Assembly: GCA_033764265.1 (NCBI GenBank)
Contig: JANRJB010000231.1
Location: forward strand, 1-13,642
Direction of reading: 5' to 3'
From: VGEM01 sp033764265
GTDB taxonomy: Bacteria > Pseudomonadota > Alphaproteobacteria > Rhodospirillales > Rhodospirillaceae
Length of the DNA: 13,642 nucleotides
Of the stretch, positions 7,225 through 13,642 are shown in pieces. The position numbers were made by a program, and so were the translations under genes. The notes beneath the pieces are model-generated. The model had not been told where the DNA came from. It worked only from the letters and a program-made list of their open reading frames with translations, and did not search any database. The first letter of the stretch is position 1, and each line of letters starts with the position of its first letter.

Positions 7225-8835
7225 ATGCGCCTCACAAGCGAGCGCGGCCGGGATGCAGCGTGGTGCGCGGGCGTGGCCGCGCTGTCGCTGGCTTACACTG
7301 CGATCTACTTCGCCGCCGGCTTCAATACCGCCGACGACGGCAATTACGCCCAGATTGCCTACGAACTGTTTCTTGGCCGAGCGCCGGCCGACCTCGCTTT
7401 CAATTATGGGCTGGCGTGGTTTCAAGCCGGCACGGTGTTGTTCCGAATGTTCGGTGTCGACTATGACCTGGTCCGCGCCGTGTTCTTCGGGTCGATCATC
7501 TGCACCAATGTGCTGCTGTTCGCCACCATCGCGCGCCTGACCGGCCACCGGGGATTCGCCGCCGCGGCGACCGTGGCGCCGGCGCTGGCGCCGGCGTTTC
7601 CCGCCACCGCGTTCTACGGCCTGTGCATTCTGCTGAACGCGGCCGCGCAGATTCGTCTTGTGCGCGGGCCTGCCACGCCCCGGAATGCCGCCCTGGCGGG
7701 CGCGGCGCTGGCCGTCACGTTTCTGATCCGCCCCGATTTCGGATACCTCTTCGCACTGCCGCTGTTTGCGGTCGCAGTCCTGACCGTGCCGCGCGGACGC
7801 ATGGGCGATAACCTTGTCGGCGCCGCACTTGGTTTCGTTGCGGTGATGCTTCCCTATGCCGCTATCGCCGCGGCGGGCGGATATCTTGAACTGGTGGCGG
7901 GCCAAACTCTCGCTTACCCGGCAATGATGGCGAACATGCTGATCGCCGGGCTCTCGGGCACAGCGCAGAGCGCCGCGTCGGCCGGCACGTTCCTCGCTCG
8001 CCCGTCCCTGTCAGACATGTTCGCTGCCGACGGCGACGCCGCGACCTTCGCGGCACTGGTCTATCTCCCGGTGATTGGACTGTTGGGATATGTCGTGCTG
8101 GCTGTTGCACGAATCGTCCGATCCCATCGCGACGTGCGCGGGTCGGTCATCGCCGAAGCCGCCGTGGTGCTGACCGCCGGCGCGGCGGCGTTCCCGCATT
8201 ACTTCGCCTACCGCCCCGACATGCCTCATGTCGCTAACTTCATGGCCGGGTATGCCGTGCTGGCCGCGGCACTGGTTTGGCCGCTGCTGCGGGCAGTCCG
8301 GGAATCGGCCGGCCTGCGGCGCGCCGGCACAGGGCTTGCCGCCGCCGGCGTCGCCGCCCATCTCGGGCTGTATGCGTGGGCTGGTGTCCGCTCGCCGGAA
8401 GCCGGCGGCATCGCCATCGCCCGCGACCGTACCGAGCGGTTCGACGCCGGCAATGGCGTCGCGGCCCGAGTTCGGACAGATGAAAAACAAGTCCTGGAAT
8501 TCCTGCGCGCGACCATCGCGGCCAACTCCAAGCCGGGTGACGCCATCGTCTGCCTGCCCTATTGCCCGGGCGTAGCGTTCATGACCGAACGGCGCATGCT
8601 GCTGCGCCACTTTTTCGTTGATGATTCGTTCCCGACGCGCGAACCGGACTGGTTGGCCCATGCCATCGAACTCACCCGGCGCGAACGCCCACCGGTGGTC
8701 ATCGTCATGGACTGGGCCATCAATGGCACCGAAATCTCGCGGTTCAAGAACTGGGCCCCCGAGTACATGGCCCTGCTGGAGGAGATTGCCCGCGAGAAGG
8801 TCGCTTATCCGGGGCTAACGGTTTATCTGCTCTAG
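7225..8835 (+). CDS. Polytopic membrane protein, GT39/GT-C-like glycosyltransferase candidate
   Basis: The 536-residue product has around ten hydrophobic segments up to about residue 390, then a soluble domain of about 140 residues, probably periplasmic. After the first helix comes TADDGNYAQIAYELFLG (35-51), the acidic-loop motif typical of GT39/ArnT-like GT-C enzymes. RPDFGYLFALPL (169-180) and RPDMPHVANF (330-339) are blocks I recognise from bacterial membrane glycosyltransferase-like proteins. It would transfer a sugar from a polyprenyl carrier to a glycan or protein in the periplasm. ATG 7225 is chosen because it is five bases after the SMR stop and directly precedes the first helix. The same frame is open far upstream (from 6544), but that part is antisense-like noise over other genes. 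The role is inferred; the acceptor is unknown. Confidence 0.78.
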   Translation: MRLTSERGRDAAWCAGVAALSLAYTAIYFAAGFNTADDGNYAQIAYELFLGRAPADLAFNYGLAWFQAGTVLFRMFGVDYDLVRAVFFGSIICTNVLLFATIARLTGHRGFAAAATVAPALAPAFPATAFYGLCILLNAAAQIRLVRGPATPRNAALAGAALAVTFLIRPDFGYLFALPLFAVAVLTVPRGRMGDNLVGAALGFVAVMLPYAAIAAAGGYLELVAGQTLAYPAMMANMLIAGLSGTAQSAASAGTFLARPSLSDMFAADGDAATFAALVYLPVIGLLGYVVLAVARIVRSHRDVRGSVIAEAAVVLTAGAAAFPHYFAYRPDMPHVANFMAGYAVLAAALVWPLLRAVRESAGLRRAGTGLAAAGVAAHLGLYAWAGVRSPEAGGIAIARDRTERFDAGNGVAARVRTDEKQVLEFLRATIAANSKPGDAIVCLPYCPGVAFMTERRMLLRHFFVDDSFPTREPDWLAHAIELTRRERPPVVIVMDWAINGTEISRFKNWAPEYMALLEEIAREKVAYPGLTVYLL

Positions 8836-8904
8836 GAATCCGCCGCCGGCTGGGCTAGGTCTGCCCGCACTTTGCGTCTGCCGCCAAGTGATTTGAGGGT
8901 GCGT
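8836..8904 (+). promoter_or_regulatory. 69-base gap before the rhamnose genes with the rfbC ribosome binding site
   Basis: This is the largest gap in the plus-strand run. GAGGG at 8895-8899 lies five bases before ATG 8905 and supports that start over the in-frame TTG at 8872. I see no clear promoter or terminator hairpin, but the gap is long enough for a separate rfbCBD promoter. Confidence 0.5.
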
Positions 8905-9486
8905 ATGTCGATCAACGTCGAGTCGCTGTCGATCCCCGAGGTGAAGCTGATCCGCATGAAGAAACATGGGGATGCGCGGGGGTTCTTCTCGGAGACCTTC
9001 AAGCAGGCGGCCTTTGCCGACGCCGGTATCGACATCCCGTTCGTGCAGGACAATCACGTGCTGTCCCCGGCCAAAGGCACATTGCGCGGCCTTCATTTCC
9101 AAAGCCCGCCGTTCGACCAGGCCAAGCTGGTGCGGGTGGCACGCGGAGCGATCTTCGACATCGTGGTCGACATCCGCGTCGGTTCGCCCACCTATGGCAA
9201 GACCGCCGCGGCGATTATCTCGGCGGAGAACTGGAGCCAGATTTTCATTCCGTCCGGCTTCGCCCATGGACTCTTGACCCTCGAGCCCGACACTGAGGTT
9301 CTTTACAAGGTATCCAACTACTATGCGCCCAAAAACGATTTCGGGCTGTTGTGGAACGATCCCGCCCTCGGCATCGACTGGCCGCTCGGCGACATGACGC
9401 CGCTGCTGTCGGAGCGCGACAAGCTGTGGCCGAAGCTGGCTGACTTGCCGGCGCATTTCACCTATCAACCGGGCCGGTCGCGATGA
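8905..9486 (+). CDS. rfbC: dTDP-4-dehydrorhamnose 3,5-epimerase
   Basis: The 193-residue product is RmlC/RfbC, a cupin that epimerises dTDP-4-keto-6-deoxyglucose at C3 and C5. GTLRGLHFQ (58-66) carries the catalytic His64. FIPSGFAHGLLTLEP (114-128) and EVLYKVSNYYAP (131-142), with NDPALGIDWP (151-160), are the family blocks. Asp172 in LSERDKLWP probably corresponds to the second catalytic residue. Length is close to the usual 180-190 residues. ATG 8905 with GAGGG upstream is preferred over TTG 8872. The stop overlaps the rfbB start as ATGA. With RfbB and RfbD it converts dTDP-glucose to dTDP-L-rhamnose for surface polysaccharide. Confidence 0.96.
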   Translation: MSINVESLSIPEVKLIRMKKHGDARGFFSETFKQAAFADAGIDIPFVQDNHVLSPAKGTLRGLHFQSPPFDQAKLVRVARGAIFDIVVDIRVGSPTYGKTAAAIISAENWSQIFIPSGFAHGLLTLEPDTEVLYKVSNYYAPKNDFGLLWNDPALGIDWPLGDMTPLLSERDKLWPKLADLPAHFTYQPGRSR

Positions 9487-10559
9487 AGGTTCTGGTCACC
9501 GGCGGGGCCGGGTTTATCGGCTCGGCAGTCGTGCGCTACCTGGCCGGGGAACTGGGCCATGAGGTGGTGAACGTCGATGCGCTGACCTACGCCGGAAATC
9601 TCGATTCCGTCGCGCCGGTGACCAATCGACCCGGCTACACGTTCATCCACGGCAACATCTGCGACGCCGGCCTGATGGCCGCGACCTTCGCCCAGCATCA
9701 GCCTGATGCCGTGATGCATCTGGCCGCCGAAAGCCACGTCGACCGCTCGATCGACGGTCCGGCGGCATTCATGTCGACCAATATCATCGGCACCTACACA
9801 CTACTGGAAGCCGCGCGGGCCTATTGGTCGGCTTTGCCCGCTTCGCGCAAGCAGGCGTTCCGGTTCCATCACATCTCAACCGACGAGGTCTACGGCTCGC
9901 TCGGCCCCACCGGCGCCTTCACCGAAACCACGCCGTATGCACCCAATTCGCCCTACTCGGCCTCCAAAGCCTCGGCCGATCATCTGGTGCGGGCTTGGCA
10001 CCACACGTACGGGCTGCCGGTCGTGACCACCAACTGCTCGAACAACTACGGGCCTTATCACTTCCCAGAGAAGCTGATCCCGCTGACCATCCTCAACTGC
10101 CTCGACGGGAAGCCCCTTCCTGTTTACGGCACCGGCCAGAACGTGCGCGACTGGCTGTATGTCGACGACCACGCCCGCGCCCTGTGGCAGGTGGTCACAC
10201 GCGGCCGCGTCGGCGAGGTCTATAACATCGGCGGCGAGGCCGAGCGCACCAATATCTCGGTGGTGCAGGCGATCTGCGATCTGGTCGACGAATTGGCCCC
10301 GAGAAAACCCGATGGCGCGGCACGCAACTCGCGCGCCTTGATCACGTTTGTCGCCGACCGCCCGGGCCACGACGCCCGCTATGCCATGGACATCGCCAAG
10401 ATCCGCCGCGAACTGAGCTGGTCGCCGCAGGAAACCTTTGACAGCGGACTGCGCAAGACGGTGCGCTGGTACCTCGACAACACGGCGTGGTGGACCAAGA
10501 TTCGCCAGGGTCGCTACGCCGGCGAGCGGCTGGGCCTGGTGCAAGGATCCAAACCTTGA
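9483..10559 (+). CDS. rfbB: dTDP-glucose 4,6-dehydratase
   Basis: The 358-residue product is RmlB/RfbB, an extended SDR enzyme that uses NAD+ to convert dTDP-glucose to dTDP-4-keto-6-deoxyglucose. GGAGFIGS (7-14) binds the cofactor. HLAAESHVDRSI (79-90) is a family block. The STDEVYG segment (132-138) holds the Thr-Asp-Glu dehydration triad. YSASK (158-162) has the catalytic Tyr158 and Lys162. NNYGPYHFPEKLIP (187-200) and RPGHDARYAMD (293-303) are further signatures. Length is normal. It overlaps rfbC at its start and rfbD at its end by four bases each, so the three are probably translated as a coupled set. Confidence 0.97.
   Translation: MKVLVTGGAGFIGSAVVRYLAGELGHEVVNVDALTYAGNLDSVAPVTNRPGYTFIHGNICDAGLMAATFAQHQPDAVMHLAAESHVDRSIDGPAAFMSTNIIGTYTLLEAARAYWSALPASRKQAFRFHHISTDEVYGSLGPTGAFTETTPYAPNSPYSASKASADHLVRAWHHTYGLPVVTTNCSNNYGPYHFPEKLIPLTILNCLDGKPLPVYGTGQNVRDWLYVDDHARALWQVVTRGRVGEVYNIGGEAERTNISVVQAICDLVDELAPRKPDGAARNSRALITFVADRPGHDARYAMDIAKIRRELSWSPQETFDSGLRKTVRWYLDNTAWWTKIRQGRYAGERLGLVQGSKP
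10543..10547 (+). promoter_or_regulatory. Ribosome binding site deciding the rfbD TTG start
   Basis: AAGGA lies eight bases before TTG 10556, inside the end of rfbB. No ATG or GTG at the proper distance precedes the GxxGxxG fold start, so this site supports initiation at TTG. Confidence 0.55.
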
Positions 10560-11443
10560 GCGTCGACCTCCTGCTGACCGGCGCCAACGGCCAGTTGGGA
10601 TGGGAGGTCGCCCGTCGCGCCGCCTCGGCGGGACTGAGTGTGGCAGCCCTCGCGCACGCAGACCTCGACGTGGCTGAAGGCGCCAAGGTGCGGGAGACGG
10701 TCGCCACACACACGCCCAAGGTGATTGTCAACGCCGCCGCCTACACTGCCGTCGACAAGGCCGAGAGCGCACGCGATCAAGCTTTCGCGGTCAACCGCGA
10801 CGGCCCAACCCACTTGGCCGAATCATGTGCCGCGACTGGCGCCGCGCTGATCCATGTATCCACGGATTATGTTTTCGACGGCACCAAGCTAGGAGCGTAT
10901 TTGGAGACCGACCCGGTCGGCCCGCTCGGCGCCTATGGCGCCAGCAAACTGGCGGGCGAGGAAGAAGTGCGCGCACGCACGCCACGCCATGTCATCCTGC
11001 GCACCGCCTGGGTCTACGGCGCGCATGGTGGCAATTTCGTCAAAACCATGCTGCGGCTGGCCCGCGAGCGGCCCGAGCTTCGGGTGGTGGACGACCAGCG
11101 CGGCTGCCCGACCGCCGCCGGCGACCTGGCCGAGGCGGTGCTGGCGATCGCATCGCGGATCGCCCGCGGCGCAGTCCCGGCCGACGGTTTCGGCACGTTT
11201 CATTGCGTCGGCGCCGGCGAGGTTAGCTGGTGCGGCTTCGCCCGCGAAATCATGGCCCAGACCGGCTCGCGTCTGGGCAAGACCCCGCCACCGGTGACGG
11301 CGATAACGACCGCCGATTACCCGACGCCTGCCCGCCGCCCCGCCAACTCGGTGCTGGACTGCAGCAAGCTGCAACGCGTTTACGGCTTGTCGCTGCGGCC
11401 GTGGCAGGCGGCCTTGGCCGAGGTTCTCGACGGCCTACTTTGA
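10556..11443 (+). CDS. rfbD: dTDP-4-dehydrorhamnose reductase
   Basis: The 295-residue product is RmlD/RfbD, which reduces dTDP-4-keto-L-rhamnose to dTDP-L-rhamnose with NAD(P)H. TGANGQLG (8-15) binds the cofactor. NAAAYTAVDKAE (59-70), STDYVFDG (102-109), YGASK (127-131, with catalytic Tyr127 and Lys131) and YPTPARRPANSVLD (255-268) are family blocks. The start is probably TTG 10556: it overlaps the rfbB stop as TTGA, has AAGGA eight bases upstream, and yields the usual N-terminus. The frame is open back to ATG 10487, but that would add 23 residues encoded within rfbB. The 3' end overlaps the DUF3293 gene on the other strand by nine bases. No rfbA follows. Confidence 0.96.
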   Translation: MSVDLLLTGANGQLGWEVARRAASAGLSVAALAHADLDVAEGAKVRETVATHTPKVIVNAAAYTAVDKAESARDQAFAVNRDGPTHLAESCAATGAALIHVSTDYVFDGTKLGAYLETDPVGPLGAYGASKLAGEEEVRARTPRHVILRTAWVYGAHGGNFVKTMLRLARERPELRVVDDQRGCPTAAGDLAEAVLAIASRIARGAVPADGFGTFHCVGAGEVSWCGFAREIMAQTGSRLGKTPPPVTAITTADYPTPARRPANSVLDCSKLQRVYGLSLRPWQAALAEVLDGLL

Positions 11444-11860
11444 CGTCCGGACCAGGCGCGGCGGGTTACCCCGACGGATCGCGACAATTGCCGCCTGCCC
11501 GAACCGACGCGCCAATGTCCGGGCGGCTGCTGCGCCGATGTTCAACACAAGAAAGCTTGGTTCAGGCCGCCACCGTCCTGCAGGGTCCGCCCCCTCGCCC
11601 GCCAGACAGGCCCACCCCCCGAGCCGCAGCGCCCGGCGCAGCGCGCGGTCGGCGGCTCGGTTGACCGGGTCGGGCCGCGGCACGCTCATGGAGTTGTAGG
11701 CGGTGATGAACATGGCCGTGGTGGCCCCGGTACGCGCCAACAGCGCCTCCAGGGCCAGGCTGGGCCGGCCGATACTGAATTCGATCACCGCGCCGGCGTC
11801 GAACGCCCGGTATACGGCGCGGGCATAGACGCGCATCAATCGGGACATCGCCTGGGTCAT
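11435..11860 (-). CDS. DUF3293 domain-containing protein
   Basis: This 141-residue protein contains FITAYNSMS (51-59), the run of Arg and Ala with LRLGGWACLAGEG (78-90), EPSFLVLNIG (100-109) and FGQAAIVAI (120-128), the pattern I recognise as DUF3293. Small soluble proteins of this family have no known function. The ATG at 11860 is chosen because the family's conserved region starts soon after it. The frame is open much further upstream (to 12454), but that would lie antisense to the DsbA-family gene. ATG 11848 and 11836 are alternatives. It converges with rfbD, sharing nine bases with stop codons on opposite strands, and diverges from the FrnE-like gene. It seems unrelated to polysaccharide synthesis. 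Confidence 0.82.
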   Translation of the reverse strand: MTQAMSRLMRVYARAVYRAFDAGAVIEFSIGRPSLALEALLARTGATTAMFITAYNSMSVPRPDPVNRAADRALRRALRLGGWACLAGEGADPAGRWRPEPSFLVLNIGAAAARTLARRFGQAAIVAIRRGNPPRLVRTSK

Positions 11861-11941
11861 GGCGGAAATGGCCGCAAAAACTTGTGGTGACGCGGGCACC
11901 TTAGCGCGAAACTGGCGTCGGCCCGAATCGCGGAGACCCCG
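11861..11941. promoter_or_regulatory. Divergent gap between DUF3293 and DsbA-family genes
   Basis: These 81 bases should hold promoters for both neighbours. GGAG at 11932-11935 is the ribosome binding site of the plus-strand gene, six bases before its ATG. An A-rich patch lies at about 11875-11882. I see no convincing -35/-10 pair. Confidence 0.35.
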
Positions 11942-12601
11942 ATGCGCGTGGACATCGTCTATGACACCGTCTGCCCCTGGTGCTACGTCGGCAAGCGCCG
12001 GTTCGAGCGCGCGCTGAAGATGCGGCCGCACCTGAAGCCGCAGTTGCGGTTCCGCTCGTTCCTGCTGAACCCCGACCTGCCGATGCAGGGTGTGGATCGG
12101 CGCGAGTACCTGGAACGCAAGTTCGGCTCCAGCGCCCAATACGACCGAATCGTCGAGGCGCTGGTGTTCACCGGCAAGGGCGAAGGCATCACGTTCGCCC
12201 TCGACAAGATCAAGCGCACGCCCAATTCGGCCAACTCGCACCGGCTGGTGCGGCTCGCGCAGATCCTCAACCGCCAGAACGAGGCGGTGGACGCGGTGTT
12301 CTCGGCCTATTTCGAGCGCGGGCTCGACATCGGCAACGTCGAGGTGCTGGTGCGCCTGGGCGACGAGATCGGTCTCGACAAGCAGATGGTCTACGCCCAC
12401 CTGACCGCCGAAACCGACCTGAACGCGGTTTACGCCGAGAACGCGCGTATGCACCGGCTCGGGATCACGGGGGTGCCCTGTTACGTGTTCAACGAGAGCC
12501 GGGCGATCGCCGGGGCGCAGGAGCCCGACATTCTGGTGCGCATGATCGACATGACGGTCGCCGAGGAGGCCGAGCAGACGCCGATGCAGTCGATGGGCTG
12601 A
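11942..12601 (+). CDS. DsbA family oxidoreductase, FrnE-type
   Basis: The 219-residue product has a thioredoxin-like fold with an inserted helical domain. CPWC (11-14) right after the first strand is the redox motif, followed by YVGKRRFERAL. GITGVPCYVF (174-183) contains the cis-Pro loop. The helical region between, including KIKRTPNSANSHRLVRLA (89-106), fits FrnE and 2-hydroxychromene-2-carboxylate isomerase relatives. There is no signal peptide, so it is cytosolic. It may be a thiol-disulfide oxidoreductase or a glutathione-linked isomerase; the CPWC motif favours the first. Length is typical of FrnE-like proteins. GGAG six bases upstream supports ATG 11942. It converges with the pentapeptide gene, with 12 bases between stops. 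Confidence 0.92.
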   Translation: MRVDIVYDTVCPWCYVGKRRFERALKMRPHLKPQLRFRSFLLNPDLPMQGVDRREYLERKFGSSAQYDRIVEALVFTGKGEGITFALDKIKRTPNSANSHRLVRLAQILNRQNEAVDAVFSAYFERGLDIGNVEVLVRLGDEIGLDKQMVYAHLTAETDLNAVYAENARMHRLGITGVPCYVFNESRAIAGAQEPDILVRMIDMTVAEEAEQTPMQSMG

Positions 12602-12613
12602 GCCGCGCCTGGG

Positions 12614-13159
12614 TCAGGTTCCGGTGAACGTGCCGAGAATCGGGTTGCCGATGCCGGCCGGGAACCGCGTCGTCGCGTCGAAGATGGCGCCTTGGATCTG
12701 GCCATAGACCAGACCCTGAGCGCCGCTCAGGTCCGCCCCCGTCAAATCGGCCCGCTCGAACCGTGCGCCGACCAGCAATGAGGCGTCGAAGCGCGCGCCG
12801 CGCAGCGACGTGCTGGAGAAATTGACGTCCTTCAGGATGACATTGCTGAACACCGCGCCGTCGAGGTTCTGCCCCAGAAACACCGCGCCCGACAGGTCGA
12901 CGTTGACGTAGGTGGTGGCCCCTTGCGCGAACTGGGCAACGCCCTGTGCCCGTGCCGGAAACGCTGCTCCGACCCCGGCTGCGACGATCGCCTGGGCGGC
13001 CGCACTGAGACTGATCTGATCGACGATGATGTTGCGGCTGTCGCCGGTCGGGCTTTGGCCCTGGGAATTGAGCCCCAGGGCGTTGTAATCGGATAGCGCC
13101 GTCCGCGACGATGGCGGACTCGGGAACCGTGCGGTGATGGGGGTGAGGAAGTCGCTCAT
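12614..13159 (-). CDS. Pentapeptide-repeat protein
   Basis: The 181-residue product has about twelve tandem pentapeptides from roughly 87 to 146 with Leu or Phe at the centre, for example VDLSG AVFLG QNLDG and ADLTG ADLSG. Twelve repeats would make about three coils of a right-handed quadrilateral beta-helix. The N-terminal 85 residues have no recognised domain but include ISLSAAAQAIVAAG (49-62). The stretch 51-72, ending PARAQG, resembles the end of a signal peptide but lies 50 residues in, without a preceding basic region, so I take the protein as cytosolic. GAGG five bases before ATG 13159 supports the start. The role is unknown; such helices in other proteins mimic DNA or form scaffolds, but nothing here indicates which. 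Confidence 0.88.
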   Translation of the reverse strand: MSDFLTPITARFPSPPSSRTALSDYNALGLNSQGQSPTGDSRNIIVDQISLSAAAQAIVAAGVGAAFPARAQGVAQFAQGATTYVNVDLSGAVFLGQNLDGAVFSNVILKDVNFSSTSLRGARFDASLLVGARFERADLTGADLSGAQGLVYGQIQGAIFDATTRFPAGIGNPILGTFTGT

Positions 13160-13397
13160 CTGTGCCTCGCCGGACGCAGCTTAGTCAGGCCATTCAGGGC
13201 CCGCGAGGTCGAATTCAATAACCACGTCAAATCATGGAATTAAGGCATCAGGTTCATCTCAGACAAAAGTTTTTAGTCGTAACGATAGCGTTGGGTCCGA
13301 CGTTGCCGACGCCGTTAATCTTTGACTCATGTATGTCGGAGAGGTTACGCCCATCACAACCTTTGAGGCTCCCACCAGGGGCTGGACGCAACGGACG
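13160..13397. promoter_or_regulatory. AT-richer divergent intergenic region
   Basis: This 238-base gap is clearly lower in GC than the rest of the window from about 13200 to 13340. It must hold the promoter of the pentapeptide gene (minus) and probably that of the right-edge gene (plus). On the plus strand TTGGGT 13291-13296 and TTAATC 13315-13320 are 18 bases apart and could be a weak promoter; TTGACT at 13322-13327 is another -35-like box. On the minus strand a TTGACG box (about 13223-13228) has no good -10 partner. An imperfect palindrome lies at 13262-13278. No open frame here has support as a gene. Confidence 0.4.
13262..13278. repeat. Imperfect 17-base palindrome in the AT-rich gap
   Basis: GACAAAAGTTTTTAGTC pairs six of seven arm positions around a three-base centre. 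It could be an operator half-site pair or a weak hairpin, or chance in AT-rich DNA. It is not followed by a U-tract that would make it a terminator. Confidence 0.3.
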
Positions 13398-13642
13398 ATG
13401 GATTACTGCAGCCACACCTTCCGCACCGTGTTGTCGGTCGAGCAGTTCGCCGCCGTCGTCACCAAGACGTGCAAGTCGCGCTATTGGGTTGAGTACGAGG
13501 CCCATGACCTGAGCATGGTGCCGGACACGCGCATTTTCTCGGTGGTGTTTACCTCGGTCGAGGATCGCGACCGGGTGCGCATCGCGATGCGTTTCGCCGA
13601 CGATCAGTCCGGCGGCGCGGCGAACACGAACCGGGCTGCGGC
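13398..13642 (+). CDS. Unrecognised protein, 3' end cut by the window edge
   Basis: An open frame from ATG 13398 runs off the right edge with no stop, giving 81 codons. Its codons are strongly GC-ending like the other genes here, and no competing frame looks coding. The start reads MDYCSHTFRTVLSVEQFAAV, followed by SRYWVEYEAHD (27-37) and TRIFSVVFTSVEDRDRVRIA (44-63), which suggests a small alpha/beta domain. I do not recognise the family and give no function. An in-frame ATG at 13329 would add 23 residues with fewer GC-ending codons. Neither start has a good ribosome binding site, and 13398 is preferred on codon use. It diverges from the pentapeptide gene. Confidence 0.55.
   Translation, partial: MDYCSHTFRTVLSVEQFAAVVTKTCKSRYWVEYEAHDLSMVPDTRIFSVVFTSVEDRDRVRIAMRFADDQSGGAANTNRAA

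Noticed and set aside
8872..8904. TTG start for rfbC
   Set aside because: ATG 8905 has GAGGG at a good distance and gives the usual RfbC N-terminus.
11861..12454. Upstream extension of the DUF3293 frame to 12454
   Set aside because: It runs antisense through the DsbA-family gene. The conserved DUF3293 region begins only after ATG 11860.
13254..13505. Minus-strand 83-codon frame in the right gap
   Set aside because: It covers both the AT-rich non-coding stretch and the antisense of the right-edge gene, and resembles no protein family.
1..13642. tRNA, rRNA, CRISPR array, insertion sequence or prophage genes
   Set aside because: Read for repeats, transposase motifs and RNA signatures; none seen. 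Defence or mobile systems are not supported.

Overview
The window comes from a GC-rich, gene-dense genome. Short intergenic gaps, ATGA stop/start overlaps, and the protein families present (DUF2304, DUF3293, a FrnE-type DsbA protein, a rhamnose operon) suggest a free-living alphaproteobacterium, perhaps of the Rhodospirillales. That placement is inference, because no rRNA or other marker gene is present. I saw no tRNA, rRNA, CRISPR array, insertion sequence or phage gene. Most of the window is a cell-surface polysaccharide locus (O-antigen, capsule or exopolysaccharide), with a few unrelated genes on the right.

Layout. (1) 1-2009, minus strand: a GT4 glycosyltransferase followed by a SAM-dependent methyltransferase that is cut by the left edge. 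The two share a reading frame and are separated by one TGA and four codons. (2) 2045-3283, plus: a membrane-anchored SGNH/GDSL-type hydrolase, divergent from the GT4 gene. (3) 3291-4139, minus: a second methyltransferase with an N-terminal four-cysteine cluster. (4) 4255-11443, plus: a run of eight same-direction genes that looks like one or two operons: a polytopic GT-C-like membrane protein, a DPM1-like GT2, a DUF2304 membrane protein, an SMR/ArnE-F-like four-helix protein, a second GT-C-like membrane protein, then rfbC-rfbB-rfbD for dTDP-L-rhamnose. (5) 11435-11860, minus: a DUF3293 protein overlapping the rfbD tail. (6) 11942-12601, plus: a FrnE-type DsbA-fold oxidoreductase. (7) 12614-13159, minus: a pentapeptide-repeat protein. 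(8) An AT-richer gap, then an unrecognised plus-strand gene running off the right edge.

How the parts may work together. RfbC, RfbB and RfbD are the last three steps to dTDP-L-rhamnose, from dTDP-glucose. The first enzyme, RfbA, is not in the window and must be encoded elsewhere. The GT2, DUF2304, SMR-like and GT-C-like genes have the architecture of a periplasmic glycosylation module comparable to ArnC/ArnE-F/ArnT or GtrB/GtrA/GtrC: the GT2 would charge a polyprenyl phosphate with a sugar, the small membrane protein(s) would flip it, and a GT-C enzyme would transfer it in the periplasm. The GT4, the methyltransferases and the SGNH protein would build or decorate the glycan. This assembled pathway is inference from family and context; no sugar identity can be read from the sequence.
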